DNA of 64,000 nt from Halolamina litorea (GTDB lineage Archaea > Halobacteriota > Halobacteria > Halobacteriales > Haloferacaceae). Under the pieces are notes generated by a model, which saw only the letters and a program-made list of their open reading frames with translations, ran no database searches and had not been told where the DNA came from. Each line of letters opens with the position of its first letter. Within the stretch, counting starts at the first letter, position 1. Positions 48,573-57,377 of the stretch are shown here, piece by piece. Made by a program: the position numbers and the translations under genes. The stretch is from positions 434,001 through 498,000 of the forward strand of contig NZ_JANHGR010000001.1 in NCBI RefSeq assembly GCF_026616205.1, given 5' to 3'.

Positions 48573-49721
48573 TCAGGCCGGCGGCAGTCGCAACGTCACC
48601 ACGGTCCCGCCCTCGTCGGGGACGCCGAAGTCCAGTCGGCCGTCGACGGCGTCGACGACGGCTTGTACGACCCAGAGCCCCAGCCCGGAGCCGTGGGTGA
48701 GTTGGGTGATCTCGCTCTCGCCGGTGACGACCTGGTACTCCTCTTCGGGGATCCCGGGCCCGTTGTCTCGGACCTCGATGGCGATCCAGTCGCCCTCGTC
48801 GACGGCCGTCACCTCGACTGCCGGCTCGTCGGCGCCGTGGACGACGCCGTTCTCGACCAGTTCCTCGATAGCCTCCGAGAGCGCCGGGTCAGACCGCGCC
48901 CGTAGCCCCCCGGGTACGTCGATGGAGAAGTCGGCCTCCGGGTACGCCTCGCTGACGCGGCCGACGGCCTCCTCGGCGTCGGACCGGACCGGCCGGTCTT
49001 CGAGCCCGCGCCCCTCACGGTCGTAGACGCTCATCACCGTGTCGGCCTCCTCGGCCAGTTCGCCGACGATCTCGACGTGGTTCTTGAGCGTCGCGGCGGA
49101 GTCGACGACGCCCTCGTCGTCGGCGGTGGCGGCGATGTGTTCGGCGTGGCCCAGCATCACCGTCGCCTCGTTCCGGAGGTTGTGTCGGAGCACGCGGTTC
49201 AGCACCGCCAGCTTCCGGCGTTCGGCGGCGAGTTCCTCGGCCCGGACACGCCGGGCGTCGTAGACGCCGATGATGACGTGGGCGGCGGCACCGATGGCGA
49301 GCAGGTTCGCGATGGTGAACACCCGGTCGACCGGCTCGGCACCGGCGTTTGACTGGTAGGCGAACAGCCCGACCATCACCAGCCCGAGGACGACGAGCCC
49401 GAGCACGTTCCAGATGGCGATCCGGATGGCGTTCCGGTCGCTGAAGTTGCTGTGATAGAGGCTGTAGCCCGCCGCGATCAGCCCGGTCGAGACGACCGAC
49501 CCGAGCAGCGACAGCACCGTCCCGACGGCGTCGTTCGGCGGCGTCAGCAGCACGGTGATGTTCGGCACCAGCAACACCATCCCCGTCAGGACGATGATCA
49601 CGCTCGACACCAGCCGGGTGGCCCCCCGCTCGGGCTCTCTGTCGGACTCGACTTCGGGGTTGAACCCGATCTCCCGGAGAATCGCGTCGACGACCCCCTG
49701 CATACCCCCGCTCGTAGACAT
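48573..49721 (-). CDS. Membrane-bound sensor histidine kinase
   Basis: A 382-residue kinase. The N-terminal part carries about five or six membrane helices ([84 protein letters not shown]), then a dimerisation helix with phospho-His in [16 protein letters not shown] (about residue 178), and an ATPase domain: [43 protein letters not shown]. The signal would be sensed within the membrane. The start [11 protein letters not shown] at 49721 is chosen because further upstream the frame is shadow of arcS. No regulator gene next to it. Confidence 0.87.
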   Translation of the reverse strand: MSTSGGMQGVVDAILREIGFNPEVESDREPERGATRLVSSVIIVLTGMVLLVPNITVLLTPPNDAVGTVLSLLGSVVSTGLIAAGYSLYHSNFSDRNAIRIAIWNVLGLVVLGLVMVGLFAYQSNAGAEPVDRVFTIANLLAIGAAAHVIIGVYDARRVRAEELAAERRKLAVLNRVLRHNLRNEATVMLGHAEHIAATADDEGVVDSAATLKNHVEIVGELAEEADTVMSVYDREGRGLEDRPVRSDAEEAVGRVSEAYPEADFSIDVPGGLRARSDPALSEAIEELVENGVVHGADEPAVEVTAVDEGDWIAIEVRDNGPGIPEEEYQVVTGESEITQLTHGSGLGLWVVQAVVDAVDGRLDFGVPDEGGTVVTLRLPPA

Positions 49722-49817
49722 AGTTCTGGCCGTACTGATGCCCACCCTACCAATCAAGCTACCGGCAGCCCGCGCCACAACGAACCCGATAAGGCCCTCC
49801 CCGCGCCAGTTCCGGCC

Positions 49818-51575
49818 ATGACCGAGTACTTCGAGGTACACGGGCGCGACGGCGCCGCCCGCCTCGGCGAACTCCGCCTCGCCGACCCCGTCACGACGCC
49901 GGCCGCCGTCGACAGCGTCGTCGACGACGCCGGCTCCCTCTGGGCCCAGGAGCGCGAACTCCCCGAGGGCGCCGACGACCGCCTGACGATCCTCCCCCAC
50001 CGCGCGTTCCCGCCGGGCACCCGCGAGCCCGTCCGGGAGTCGTTCCGCGTCGACCACCCGGAGATCGACGCCCCGACCGCCGCCGTGATGTCGAGCGAGG
50101 AGGCCCGAAACGTCGGGTCGGACGCCTACCTGCTTTCCGACGCCAACGGCTTCGTCGGCCACGCCTCGGCGTTCAGAGACGCGGTCGTCCGGACCCGCGA
50201 GGCCATCCCCGCCGACACCGCACTCTACCTCTCGGGGGTCGCCACACCCCTGAACGTCGCCACGCTCGTCTACGCCGGCGTCGACCTCGTCGACGCGAAG
50301 AAGGCGAAGATCCGTGGCGCCGAGGGGTTCTACCTCACCAGCGAGGGCGAGCGCTTCCTCGAGGACCTCCGGGAGCTACCCTGCTCCTGTTCGGCCTGCC
50401 AGCAGCCCATCGAGGAGTTCGACCGCCGGGACTGCGCCGAACACAACGCCAACGCCCTCCGCACCGAACTCCGGGTCGTCCGCGAGCGGATCCGCGAGGG
50501 GCGCCTGCGTGACTACATCGAGGGGCAAGCCCGCCACGACCAGTGGCTCACCGCGGCGTTCCGGGAGTTCGACCAGCAGTACGGCTACGTCGAGGAGCGG
50601 GCGCCGGTCGTCCGGGACAACGAACTGGCCGCCGCCAGCGGCGACAGCATCCGCCGGGCGGAGATCCAGCGCTTCGCCCACCGCGTGACCAACCGCTACG
50701 AGACCGAGTTCGACGGCCCGCTCGTGCTCGTCCCCTGTTCGGCGACGAAACCCTACAGCGAGTCCCAGAGCCACCGGCAGTTCCACGACGCGATCCAGTG
50801 GCGCGGCCACCACGCGTCGATGACGTCGCCCATCGGCGTCGTCCCGCAGGAACTCGAACTCACCTACCCCGCCCAGCACTACGATACCGTCGTCACGGGA
50901 CGCTGGAGCGCCGACGAGCGGGAGTTCGTCGCCGAAGTCCTGCGTCGGTACCTCGAACGGAACGACTACGACCGCGTGATCGCCCACGTCCCGCCGGGCG
51001 GCTACACCGACATCTGTGAGAGCGTCGAGCCGAGCGTCGACGCCGACTTCGAGTACACCGTCGCCGACCACCCGACGACCGACGAGTCCCTCGCGGCGCT
51101 TTCGGATGCGCTGGCCGGCGTCGAGACCTACCAGAAGCGAACCCGGGAACACCGGATCGTCCGCGCGATGGCCGACTACCAACTCGGCGAGGGTGCCGGC
51201 GCCGAACTGTTCCCTAGCGACGAGATCCAGACCACGAGTCGCTACCCGAAGATCCAAGTCCGCGACGACGACGGCGAGCAGTTGGCGACGATGGTGCCCA
51301 ACTACGGCGTGCTCTCCTTTACCACCGCGGGCGCCCGGAAGTGGGAGCAAAGCGACGCCCCGAGCAAGGTCGTCGAGATCGACGGCTTCGTGCCGCGGGG
51401 CAGCGTGCTCGCGCCGGGCGTCGTCGACGCCGACGAGTCGATCCGGACCGGCGACGAAGTGATCGTCTCCGGCCCGAAGGCGTTCGGCGTCGGCCGCGCG
51501 GCGATGTTCGGCGACGAGATGACTGACTCGACGCGCGGGATCGCCGTCGAGACCCGCCACGTCGACGAGATATAG
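49818..51575 (+). CDS. arcS: Archaeosine synthase ArcS (TGT paralogue with PUA domain)
   Basis: A 585-residue tRNA-modification enzyme that converts preQ0 at position 15 of tRNA into the archaeosine precursor. N-terminal TGT-like half without the TGT catalytic Asps (LSGVATPLNVATLVYAGVDLVDAKKAKIRGAEGFY), a zinc cluster (PCSCSACQQPIEEFDRRDCAEHN), the ArcS core motif VPCSATKPYSESQSHRQF (about residue 310) and a C-terminal PUA domain (SKVVEIDGFVPRGSVLAPGVVDADESIRTGDEVIV). The ATG at 49818 gives family N-terminus. Works with arcTGT, which is not in the window. Confidence 0.93.
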   Translation: MTEYFEVHGRDGAARLGELRLADPVTTPAAVDSVVDDAGSLWAQERELPEGADDRLTILPHRAFPPGTREPVRESFRVDHPEIDAPTAAVMSSEEARNVGSDAYLLSDANGFVGHASAFRDAVVRTREAIPADTALYLSGVATPLNVATLVYAGVDLVDAKKAKIRGAEGFYLTSEGERFLEDLRELPCSCSACQQPIEEFDRRDCAEHNANALRTELRVVRERIREGRLRDYIEGQARHDQWLTAAFREFDQQYGYVEERAPVVRDNELAAASGDSIRRAEIQRFAHRVTNRYETEFDGPLVLVPCSATKPYSESQSHRQFHDAIQWRGHHASMTSPIGVVPQELELTYPAQHYDTVVTGRWSADEREFVAEVLRRYLERNDYDRVIAHVPPGGYTDICESVEPSVDADFEYTVADHPTTDESLAALSDALAGVETYQKRTREHRIVRAMADYQLGEGAGAELFPSDEIQTTSRYPKIQVRDDDGEQLATMVPNYGVLSFTTAGARKWEQSDAPSKVVEIDGFVPRGSVLAPGVVDADESIRTGDEVIVSGPKAFGVGRAAMFGDEMTDSTRGIAVETRHVDEI

Positions 51576-51611
51576 GGTCGGCGACGGCCGGGAACGGTCC
51601 GGCGTGTGGTG

Positions 51612-51866
51612 TTAGTTCTCGGCTTCGGGAGACCCGGAGCGTTCACGCTGTGGGCCGAAGTCCCGGTCGGCGGTGTCGTTTCCGACTTTACACGCCACCG
51701 TCGAGAACAGCGCGTTGGCGCGCTTCTCCTCGGTGTCCTCGATGCCGTCCGGTGCGAGCACGAACCCGTCGTCGGTCCACGTCATCTCGACGCTCTCGCG
51801 GTCGACGTGGGGTGGGTTGGCTCCGGCCTCCTCCCAGTCGTCGGCGGCGTCGTCGGTCCACTGCAT
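51612..51866 (-). CDS. Conserved haloarchaeal hypothetical protein
   Basis: An 84-residue acidic soluble protein reading MQWTDDAADDWEEAGANPPH at the start, with a central beta hairpin (SVEMTWTDDGFVLAP) and KRANALFSTVACKVGNDTADRDFG towards the end. No catalytic motif. Trp-rich acidic small proteins of this style are common and uncharacterised in the class. It is convergent with arcS (36 nt). Confidence 0.65.
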   Translation of the reverse strand: MQWTDDAADDWEEAGANPPHVDRESVEMTWTDDGFVLAPDGIEDTEEKRANALFSTVACKVGNDTADRDFGPQRERSGSPEAEN

Positions 51867-52016
51867 ACCCCGTTATACGGGTGGGGTTCATGAATAGGCG
51901 AGCGATCCGAGTACCCACATCGGCTCCCGGGTGGCGTCCGTACGGAACCCGAGGGTTCAAGTGACTGATCGGGAACACGGCAACCCTTTTTACGCCCGGC
52001 AGCCCCTCGAAGTGGC

Positions 52017-52853
52017 ATGGAGCGGCTACCGCTCGGCGTCGCGCGAATCGACAGTATCTTGCAGGGCGGGGCGCCGCCGGGGAGCACGCTGCTCGTCGCC
52101 GGGGAGTCCGGCGCGGGCGCCCGTGAGTTCGCCCACACCGCGGCGGTGATGAACGCCCTCTCGGAGGCCGATCCGGAGCTGTTCGACCTCTACTACGGCG
52201 ACCTGCCCAGCCGATCGATGGTCCCCCCGGAGATCCACTACGTCTCCTTTACCGCCGATGGCGACGAGATCGCCCGCGAGATGGGCCACACGATGGACGA
52301 AGACATCGTCGAGGCGGCCGTCGAGGAGATCCAGTTCCGGGACCTCTCCCCGGAGTACTTCCAACTCTCGCCGATCCCCCGGGAGTGGTACATGGGCGAG
52401 GCTCGGACCATCGAGGACCTCGGGAAGGCCGAGGGGACCGACGACGTTCTCGGGGCGCTCGGGGACTACCTCAACGAGAACGCGGCGGGGAACCTGGTGG
52501 TTCTCGACTCCATCACCGACCTCGTCGGCGCGATGGGCGACGACGTGGAGTGGAACGACATCACCACCCTGATCCGCGGGCTGACGAAGGCCTCCCACAA
52601 CTGGGACGGGCTGATAATCCTGCTCGTCAACCGCGACACGCTCTCGCGCACGGAGTTCGGCCAACTGATGGACGCCGCGGAGGGCACCTTCGAGTTCTCG
52701 TGGGAGTCCGGCGGCTCCCAGCGCGCCCGGACGATGATCGTTCGGCAGTTCCGCGGCGTGCTCTCACAGTTGGAAGCCGAGAACATCGTCCGCTTCGAGA
52801 CCGAGATCCACGAGGGCGGCTTCGACGTAAGCGACGTGCGGAAGATCCGCTGA
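52017..52853 (+). CDS. RAD55/KaiC-like ATPase-family protein with degenerate P-loop
   Basis: A 278-residue RecA-fold protein related to RAD55 and HTR-like (archaeal KaiC) proteins. It starts MERLPLGVARIDSILQGGAPPGSTLLVAGESGAGAREFAHT, the usual layout with gate loop and P-loop. However, the Walker A, normally G-x-x-x-x-G-K-T/S, reads GESGAGAR (residues about 30-37): the Lys and Ser/Thr are replaced. The Walker B strand LVVLDSITDLVG (about residue 165) is intact. It may bind but not hydrolyse ATP, or act as a regulatory partner of a normal RAD55. No DNA-binding domain is attached. Confidence 0.82.
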   Translation: MERLPLGVARIDSILQGGAPPGSTLLVAGESGAGAREFAHTAAVMNALSEADPELFDLYYGDLPSRSMVPPEIHYVSFTADGDEIAREMGHTMDEDIVEAAVEEIQFRDLSPEYFQLSPIPREWYMGEARTIEDLGKAEGTDDVLGALGDYLNENAAGNLVVLDSITDLVGAMGDDVEWNDITTLIRGLTKASHNWDGLIILLVNRDTLSRTEFGQLMDAAEGTFEFSWESGGSQRARTMIVRQFRGVLSQLEAENIVRFETEIHEGGFDVSDVRKIR

Positions 52854-52930
52854 TCGGCCCCGCTGCCGAGCGCTGTCCCGCTGACATGTGAAGCTGCGCG
52901 TATATCACCTCGGGTGACGTACTGTGGGGT

Positions 52931-53350
52931 ATGTCCAACGTCACATCCACAGAACCGACCGTCCGCCAACCCTCGCTTCCGGTCCGCGGCGCCGTTGCCG
53001 TCACGCTCTCCGTCCTGCTGAACGCGGCGCTGGTCCTCCTCGTGAGCACCCTGGGGGTCGCGCCCGGCTTCCAGCCGCTCACCATCCCGCCAGTCGTCTT
53101 CCTCTCGGCCGTCGGCGCCGCCGGTGCGACCGGGGTCTACTGGCTGCTCCGGCGCCGCGTCGACGACGCCGACCGGACGTTCGTCCGCGTCGCGGCGGTG
53201 GTGCTGGCGCTGTCCTACCTCCCCGACGTGGGCCTCCTGTTCGCCGATCCGGCCGCCACCGTCGTCGGCGTCGGCGTGCTGATGGTCATGCACGTCGTCG
53301 TCGCTGCCGCCTCGGTCGGTACCCTCGTCTTCTGGACCGGCACTCGATGA
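52931..53350 (+). CDS. DUF6069-like four-helix membrane protein
   Basis: A 139-residue protein with four hydrophobic helices: GAVAVTLSVLLNAALVLLVSTLGV, LTIPPVVFLSAVGAAGATGVYWLL, TFVRVAAVVLALSYLPDVGLL and TVVGVGVLMVMHVVVAAASVGTLVFW. The D-V-G-L-L motif in helix 3 and M-H-V-V in helix 4 are typical of DUF6069. Function unknown. Its stop overlaps the start of the NmrA-type reductase (ATGA), so they are coupled; it might feed a membrane-associated redox reaction (inference). Confidence 0.78.
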   Translation: MSNVTSTEPTVRQPSLPVRGAVAVTLSVLLNAALVLLVSTLGVAPGFQPLTIPPVVFLSAVGAAGATGVYWLLRRRVDDADRTFVRVAAVVLALSYLPDVGLLFADPAATVVGVGVLMVMHVVVAAASVGTLVFWTGTR

Positions 53351-54213
53351 CCGACACCGTTCTCGTCACCGGCGCGACCGGGACCGTCGGTCGGCACGTC
53401 TCGAACGAACTCGCCGAGCGGGACTACTCGCCCCGAGTCGGACTCCGTGACCCGGGCGTCGTCCCCGAGTCCCTCCCAGATGTCGCCGATGTCGTCGAGT
53501 TCGATTTCGTTCGCCCCGAGACGTGGGGCGCGGCGCTCAGGGGCGTCGACGGCCTGTTCCTGATGCGACCGCCGACAGTCGACGCCGACACTGTCTCCGC
53601 GTTCGCGGAAGCGGCCGCCCGGGTCGGCGTCGCCCGGATCGCCTACCTCTCCACCCTCGGCGCCGAACGGAACCCCCTCATTCCTCATCATCGGATCGAG
53701 CAGCGCGTCGTCGCCACCGACGCCGACCACACGCTGCTCCGGGCCTCGTTCTTCATGCAGAACCTCGCCGAGGTCCACCGCGAGGACATCGTCGAACACG
53801 ACGAGATTTTCGTCCCCGCCGGCACGGGCGAGACCAGTTTCGTCGACGCTCGCGACATCGCCGCCGTCGCGGCGACGGTGCTCACCGAACCCGGCCACGA
53901 GAACCGTTCGTACGACATCACCGGGCCCGAGGCGCTCAGCTACGCCGACGTTGCCGCCGTGTTCTCGGACGTCCTCGGTCGTCGGATTACCTACCCCGAG
54001 CCGTCGCTGGTGGCGTTCGTCCGTCGAAGCCGCGGCCGTGGGTACCCCCTCCCTTTCATCGCGGTGATGTGTGCCATCTACACCACGGCTCGGCTGGGGT
54101 TGGCCGACCGCGTCACCGACGACACCCGGGAGCTACTCGGGCGCGAGCCACGCCGAATACGGGCGTTCGTCGAGGACTACGCGGCGGAGTTCCGGCCCGA
54201 AACGGCTCAGTAG
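53347..54213 (+). CDS. NmrA-type NAD(P)-binding protein / atypical SDR
   Basis: A 288-residue atypical short-chain dehydrogenase: VLVTGATGTVGRHVSNEL (glycine-rich nucleotide loop, residues 5-22), GLFLMRPPTVD, ARIAYLSTLGAE, LLRASFFMQNLAEVHREDI, SFVDARDIAAVAATVL and the closing YDITGPEALSYADVAAVFSDVLG. This pattern matches NmrA/HSCARG and NAD(P)H:quinone reductase-2-like proteins. There is no canonical Tyr-x-x-x-Lys, so it may sense the NADP ratio or reduce quinones. The last seven bases overlap the convergent trmY stop. Confidence 0.87.
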   Translation: MTDTVLVTGATGTVGRHVSNELAERDYSPRVGLRDPGVVPESLPDVADVVEFDFVRPETWGAALRGVDGLFLMRPPTVDADTVSAFAEAAARVGVARIAYLSTLGAERNPLIPHHRIEQRVVATDADHTLLRASFFMQNLAEVHREDIVEHDEIFVPAGTGETSFVDARDIAAVAATVLTEPGHENRSYDITGPEALSYADVAAVFSDVLGRRITYPEPSLVAFVRRSRGRGYPLPFIAVMCAIYTTARLGLADRVTDDTRELLGREPRRIRAFVEDYAAEFRPETAQ

Positions 54214-54803
54214 CGTTCGTAGCCGTCGGTGTCGAGGTAGTTGTGCGCCACCGTGATCGTGTGGTCTGCGTGGAGCAGTTCCGGCCCGACACGGACCCGT
54301 CGCTCGGCCTTCTCCGCCAGTAGCTCCGCCTCGGCGTCGGCGAAGTCGTGGTGGTCAGAGAGCACGAACAGCGGTTCCTCGGGCGGTTCGGCGTCGACCA
54401 GCGGCTCGCCGTCCTCGTGGAGTTGGACGACCGTCGCGTCCCGGGCGACGCGCTCGAACGTGGCCTCGAAGCCCATCCGGTAGAGCGAGACGCCGGGGCT
54501 GGTCTCGACGGGCTGGTGGCCGATTGCCTCCCGCTTCTCTTCGAGCGCGCCCTTGACCAGCGCGGCCGTCGAGCGCTCGTCGGGGTTGAGGCGACGCAGC
54601 GTGGCGCCGTCGAAGCTGACGGTGTACTCGTTGCCCAACACGAGGTGGACTTTCACGTCCTCGCGCAGGTCGTGTGAGAGGAAGAAGGCGGAGTTGACAC
54701 AGCGACACAGCACGTCCAGCCGGCCCGCGCCGCCGGCGATGTCGTCGAGCGAGAAGTCGGCGTCCGTCGGCGCGTCGTGGCCGACGACGAGGAACTGGCG
54801 CAT
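54207..54803 (-). CDS. trmY: tRNA (pseudouridine54-N1)-methyltransferase TrmY
   Basis: A 198-residue SPOUT enzyme making N1-methylpseudouridine at position 54 of archaeal tRNAs. It starts MRQFLVVGHDAPTDADFSLDDIAG, with GRLDVLCRCVNSAFFLSHDLRED (about residues 27-49, Arg/Asp of the active site), YTVSFDGATLRRLNPDERSTAALV (about 60-83) and PLFVLSDHHDF (AdoMet knot, about 143-153). All SPOUT-knot landmarks are kept. Monocistronic. Its modification lies in the T-loop of tRNA, the very part repeated at the tRNA-Phe locus. Confidence 0.94.
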   Translation of the reverse strand: MRQFLVVGHDAPTDADFSLDDIAGGAGRLDVLCRCVNSAFFLSHDLREDVKVHLVLGNEYTVSFDGATLRRLNPDERSTAALVKGALEEKREAIGHQPVETSPGVSLYRMGFEATFERVARDATVVQLHEDGEPLVDAEPPEEPLFVLSDHHDFADAEAELLAEKAERRVRVGPELLHADHTITVAHNYLDTDGYERY

Positions 54804-54848
54804 ACCGGCCGTCGGCGGGCCGTCCGGGAAGCCGTTGCGCTTTCCCGC

Positions 54849-56498
54849 TCAGTACCCCTGTGCGTTCCCGTCCTTCCGGGGCTCGGTCGCCCCCGAGAGC
54901 ACGCCGTCCTCGTTCCGGACGATCTGGGCACCGCCGAACAGGCCGGGGTAGAGAACGCGCACGTCGTGGCCCTTCCGGGTCAGCTTCGTCAGCAGTTCGT
55001 CGTCGGCGTCCATGCGCTCCTCGACGGCCAGCGTGCCGTCCTCGCGGTAGCGCCAGCGCGGTAGGTCCAGCGCGGCCTGCAGCGGCAGGTCGTAGTCGAC
55101 GATGTTGGCGATCACCTGCAGGTGCCCCTGTGGCTGCATGAACCCGCCCATGACGCCGAAGGCCGCCCAGTCCTCCTTGTCGGGGTCGTCGGCGGCGAAG
55201 TCGGCGATAGCCGGGACCAGCGTGTGGAACGGTCGCTTGCCGGGTTCGATGCGGTTCGGGTGCTCCTCGTCGAGCGAGAAGGAGGCGCCGCGGTTCTGCA
55301 GGGCGATCCCCGTGTCGCCGGCGACGACGCCGGAGCCGAAGCCGGCGAAGCGGGAGTTGATGAACGAGACGACGTTCCCCTCGCCGTCGGCGACACAGAG
55401 GAGGACGGTGTCGGCGTCCTCGGCGTTGCTGTCCTCGACGCCGAAGGTCACGTCGTGGTTCGCCTCCTCGCCGATCAGTTCGGCGCGCTCTTTCGCCCAG
55501 TCCTTGGAGGCCAGCGGCGGGTGGCTCTCGTACTCGGGGTCAGTGATGTAGTGATGGCCGTCCTCGAAGGCGACCTTCATCGCCTCCGCGAAGTAGTGGA
55601 CGCGTTCGGGCGAGTCGAGGTCGTACTCGCCGGCGCCGATCTCCTCGGCGACGTTCAGGGCTTCCAGCGCGATCAGGCCCTGGTTGTTCGGCGGCAGTTC
55701 GTACACCTCGGCGCCGTTGTACGTCGTCGACACCGGGTCCAGCAGTTCCGGCTCGAAGTCGGCGAGGTCCTCCGTCGTCATGAAGCCGCCTTTCGACTGG
55801 ATCTCGTCGGCGATCTGCTCGGCGATGTCGCCCTCGTAGAAGGCGTCGGCACCCTTCTCGGCGATCGTTTGGAGCGACGCGCCGAGTTTGGGGAGCGTGA
55901 CCTGCTGGCCCGTGCTCGGGGCCTCGTCGTCGAACAGGAACGCCTCGCGGGCGTGGTCGTCCTGGAACAGTTCCTCGGCGTGCTGCCACTGCGCGGAGAC
56001 GACCTCCGAGACGGGGTAGCCCTCGGTCGCGTAGCGGATCGCCGGCTGGAGCAGCTCCCCGAGGTCCTTCCGACCGAACTCCTCGGCGGTGAGCTCCCAG
56101 CCGCGGGCGGTCCCGGGAACTGTCACCGCCTGCGCGCCGGTCTGGGGCATCTCGGCGTCCTCGGGGTCGATGTCGTCGTCGGACTCCTCGGCAACGGCCT
56201 CGCGGACGTTCTCGAGGGTCGCGTCGGCGGGGGCGCCACCGCAGGAGCGCATCGCACCCACGTCGCCGTCGGCGGTCTTGTAGAGCGCAAAGACGTCGCC
56301 ACCCAGCCCGGTGGAGGTGGGTTCGACGACGTTCAACGCGGCGGCGGTGGCGACGGCGGCGTCGAAGGCGTTGCCCCCGTCCTGTAGCACGGAGATCCCC
56401 GCCTGCGAGGCGAGGGGCTGGCTGGTGGCCACGACGCCGTCGGCGCCGTAGACCGTCGAGCGTCGCGAGGTGAATCGGTCGAGGTTCGGTTCGGACAT
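54849..56498 (-). CDS. ggt: Gamma-glutamyltransferase (Ntn hydrolase)
   Basis: A 549-residue GGT homologue that should self-cleave. N-terminal: VATSQPLASQAGISVLQDGGNAFDAAVATAAALNVVEPTSTGLGGDVFALY. The nucleophile Thr is in EDADTVLLCVADGEG (about residue 364), in the archaeal form where the residue after Thr is Val. Further: SFINSRFAGFGSGVVAGDTGIALQNRG and the C-terminal GGFMQPQGHLQVIANIVD. No signal peptide, so unlike most bacterial GGTs it is probably cytosolic. Haloarchaea contain gamma-glutamylcysteine, a likely substrate. ATG at 56498 (MSEPNLDRF) chosen. It leads a peptidase cluster. Confidence 0.92.
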   Translation of the reverse strand: MSEPNLDRFTSRRSTVYGADGVVATSQPLASQAGISVLQDGGNAFDAAVATAAALNVVEPTSTGLGGDVFALYKTADGDVGAMRSCGGAPADATLENVREAVAEESDDDIDPEDAEMPQTGAQAVTVPGTARGWELTAEEFGRKDLGELLQPAIRYATEGYPVSEVVSAQWQHAEELFQDDHAREAFLFDDEAPSTGQQVTLPKLGASLQTIAEKGADAFYEGDIAEQIADEIQSKGGFMTTEDLADFEPELLDPVSTTYNGAEVYELPPNNQGLIALEALNVAEEIGAGEYDLDSPERVHYFAEAMKVAFEDGHHYITDPEYESHPPLASKDWAKERAELIGEEANHDVTFGVEDSNAEDADTVLLCVADGEGNVVSFINSRFAGFGSGVVAGDTGIALQNRGASFSLDEEHPNRIEPGKRPFHTLVPAIADFAADDPDKEDWAAFGVMGGFMQPQGHLQVIANIVDYDLPLQAALDLPRWRYREDGTLAVEERMDADDELLTKLTRKGHDVRVLYPGLFGGAQIVRNEDGVLSGATEPRKDGNAQGY

Positions 56499-56607
56499 TG
56501 CCGACGCTTGGGGCAGGTAGGGCAAAAAGGAACAGGACATGGCGGGCTCTGCCGGGGTCTCCAGCCGCGGATCGCCGACGGCCCGCGTGAGGGCGGGGTA
56601 CTCGAAC

Positions 56608-56739
56608 TTACTCGCCGACCCGCCCGAACTCCGTGCCGCCACAGTCCGGGCAGGCGTCCCAGTGTTTCGGGTCTCGGCTGGGGGAATCGGCCGCGGCGAG
56701 CACGAACCCGCAGTCTCGACACTCGACGTAGTCGTTCAT
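56608..56739 (-). CDS. Tiny zinc-ribbon protein
   Basis: A 43-residue protein with one CxxC near the start (VECRDCGFV) and one near the end (ACPDCGGTEF), i.e. a single zinc ribbon. It is preceded by a longer shadow frame; the ATG at 56739 gives MNDYVECRDCG, the natural start. Similar zinc micro-proteins are frequent in haloarchaea and mostly uncharacterised. It lies 109 nt upstream of ggt. Confidence 0.65.
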   Translation of the reverse strand: MNDYVECRDCGFVLAAADSPSRDPKHWDACPDCGGTEFGRVGE

Positions 56740-56864
56740 CCCCCGTCCGTAGGTAGCCGGCAGGCGGGGGTATTCGTTGTGGCCGTGAGCGGCGCTGGCG
56801 GCGCGAACGACGGCGGTTGCTCCGGGCACTCAGGAGAATCGACGAACGTCGATCCGACGAGGGG

Positions 56865-57299
56865 TTATCGGACGACCGTCACCGGACACGGCGCCCGGCG
56901 GACCACCGTTTCGGCGACGCTGCCGAGCAGGATGCGCGTGACGCCGGTCCGGCCGTGGCTCCCGATGACGATCTGGTCGATCCCCTCCTCCTCGGCGTAG
57001 TCGACGACGGCGCGGGCCGGTCGGTCGGTGACGCGGACGGTCTCGATCTCGCGGTCGTGCTCCGCGGCCTGCTCGACGGCGTCGTCGAGGATACCGTCGG
57101 CACGCTCGTGTGCCTGCTCGATCCACTCGCCGGGGTAGCCCGCGGTATCCGGTCCCGGGGCCGCCGCGTAGCCTGCGGCGACGGGGTCGACCGCAGTCAG
57201 CGCGACGATGTCGGCGTCGGGGAACTTCGTCAGCGCGTGTTCGAGCGCGGCGTCTGACTGTGGGGAGCCGTCGACGGGCACGAGTACGGTTTCGGACAT
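56865..57299 (-). CDS. Universal stress protein (UspA family)
   Basis: A 144-residue single-domain Usp: SETVLVPVDGSPQSDAALEHAL at the start and IDQIVIGSHGRTGVTRILLGSVAETVVRRAPCPVTVV at the end, with the complete G-2x-G-9x-G-S nucleotide motif. It resembles the Usp protein at 8892 in domain plan but clearly differs in sequence, so the two are not a local duplication. Role in stress is general; the neighbouring peptidase genes give no clear link. Confidence 0.9.
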   Translation of the reverse strand: MSETVLVPVDGSPQSDAALEHALTKFPDADIVALTAVDPVAAGYAAAPGPDTAGYPGEWIEQAHERADGILDDAVEQAAEHDREIETVRVTDRPARAVVDYAEEEGIDQIVIGSHGRTGVTRILLGSVAETVVRRAPCPVTVVR

Positions 57300-57377
57300 G
57301 CTCCCGAGAACGGAGTCCCGCGGCGAAAAACTACCGGACGGTGCGGTTCCGTGTCGCGATCGGGCGTTGTCGGTGCC

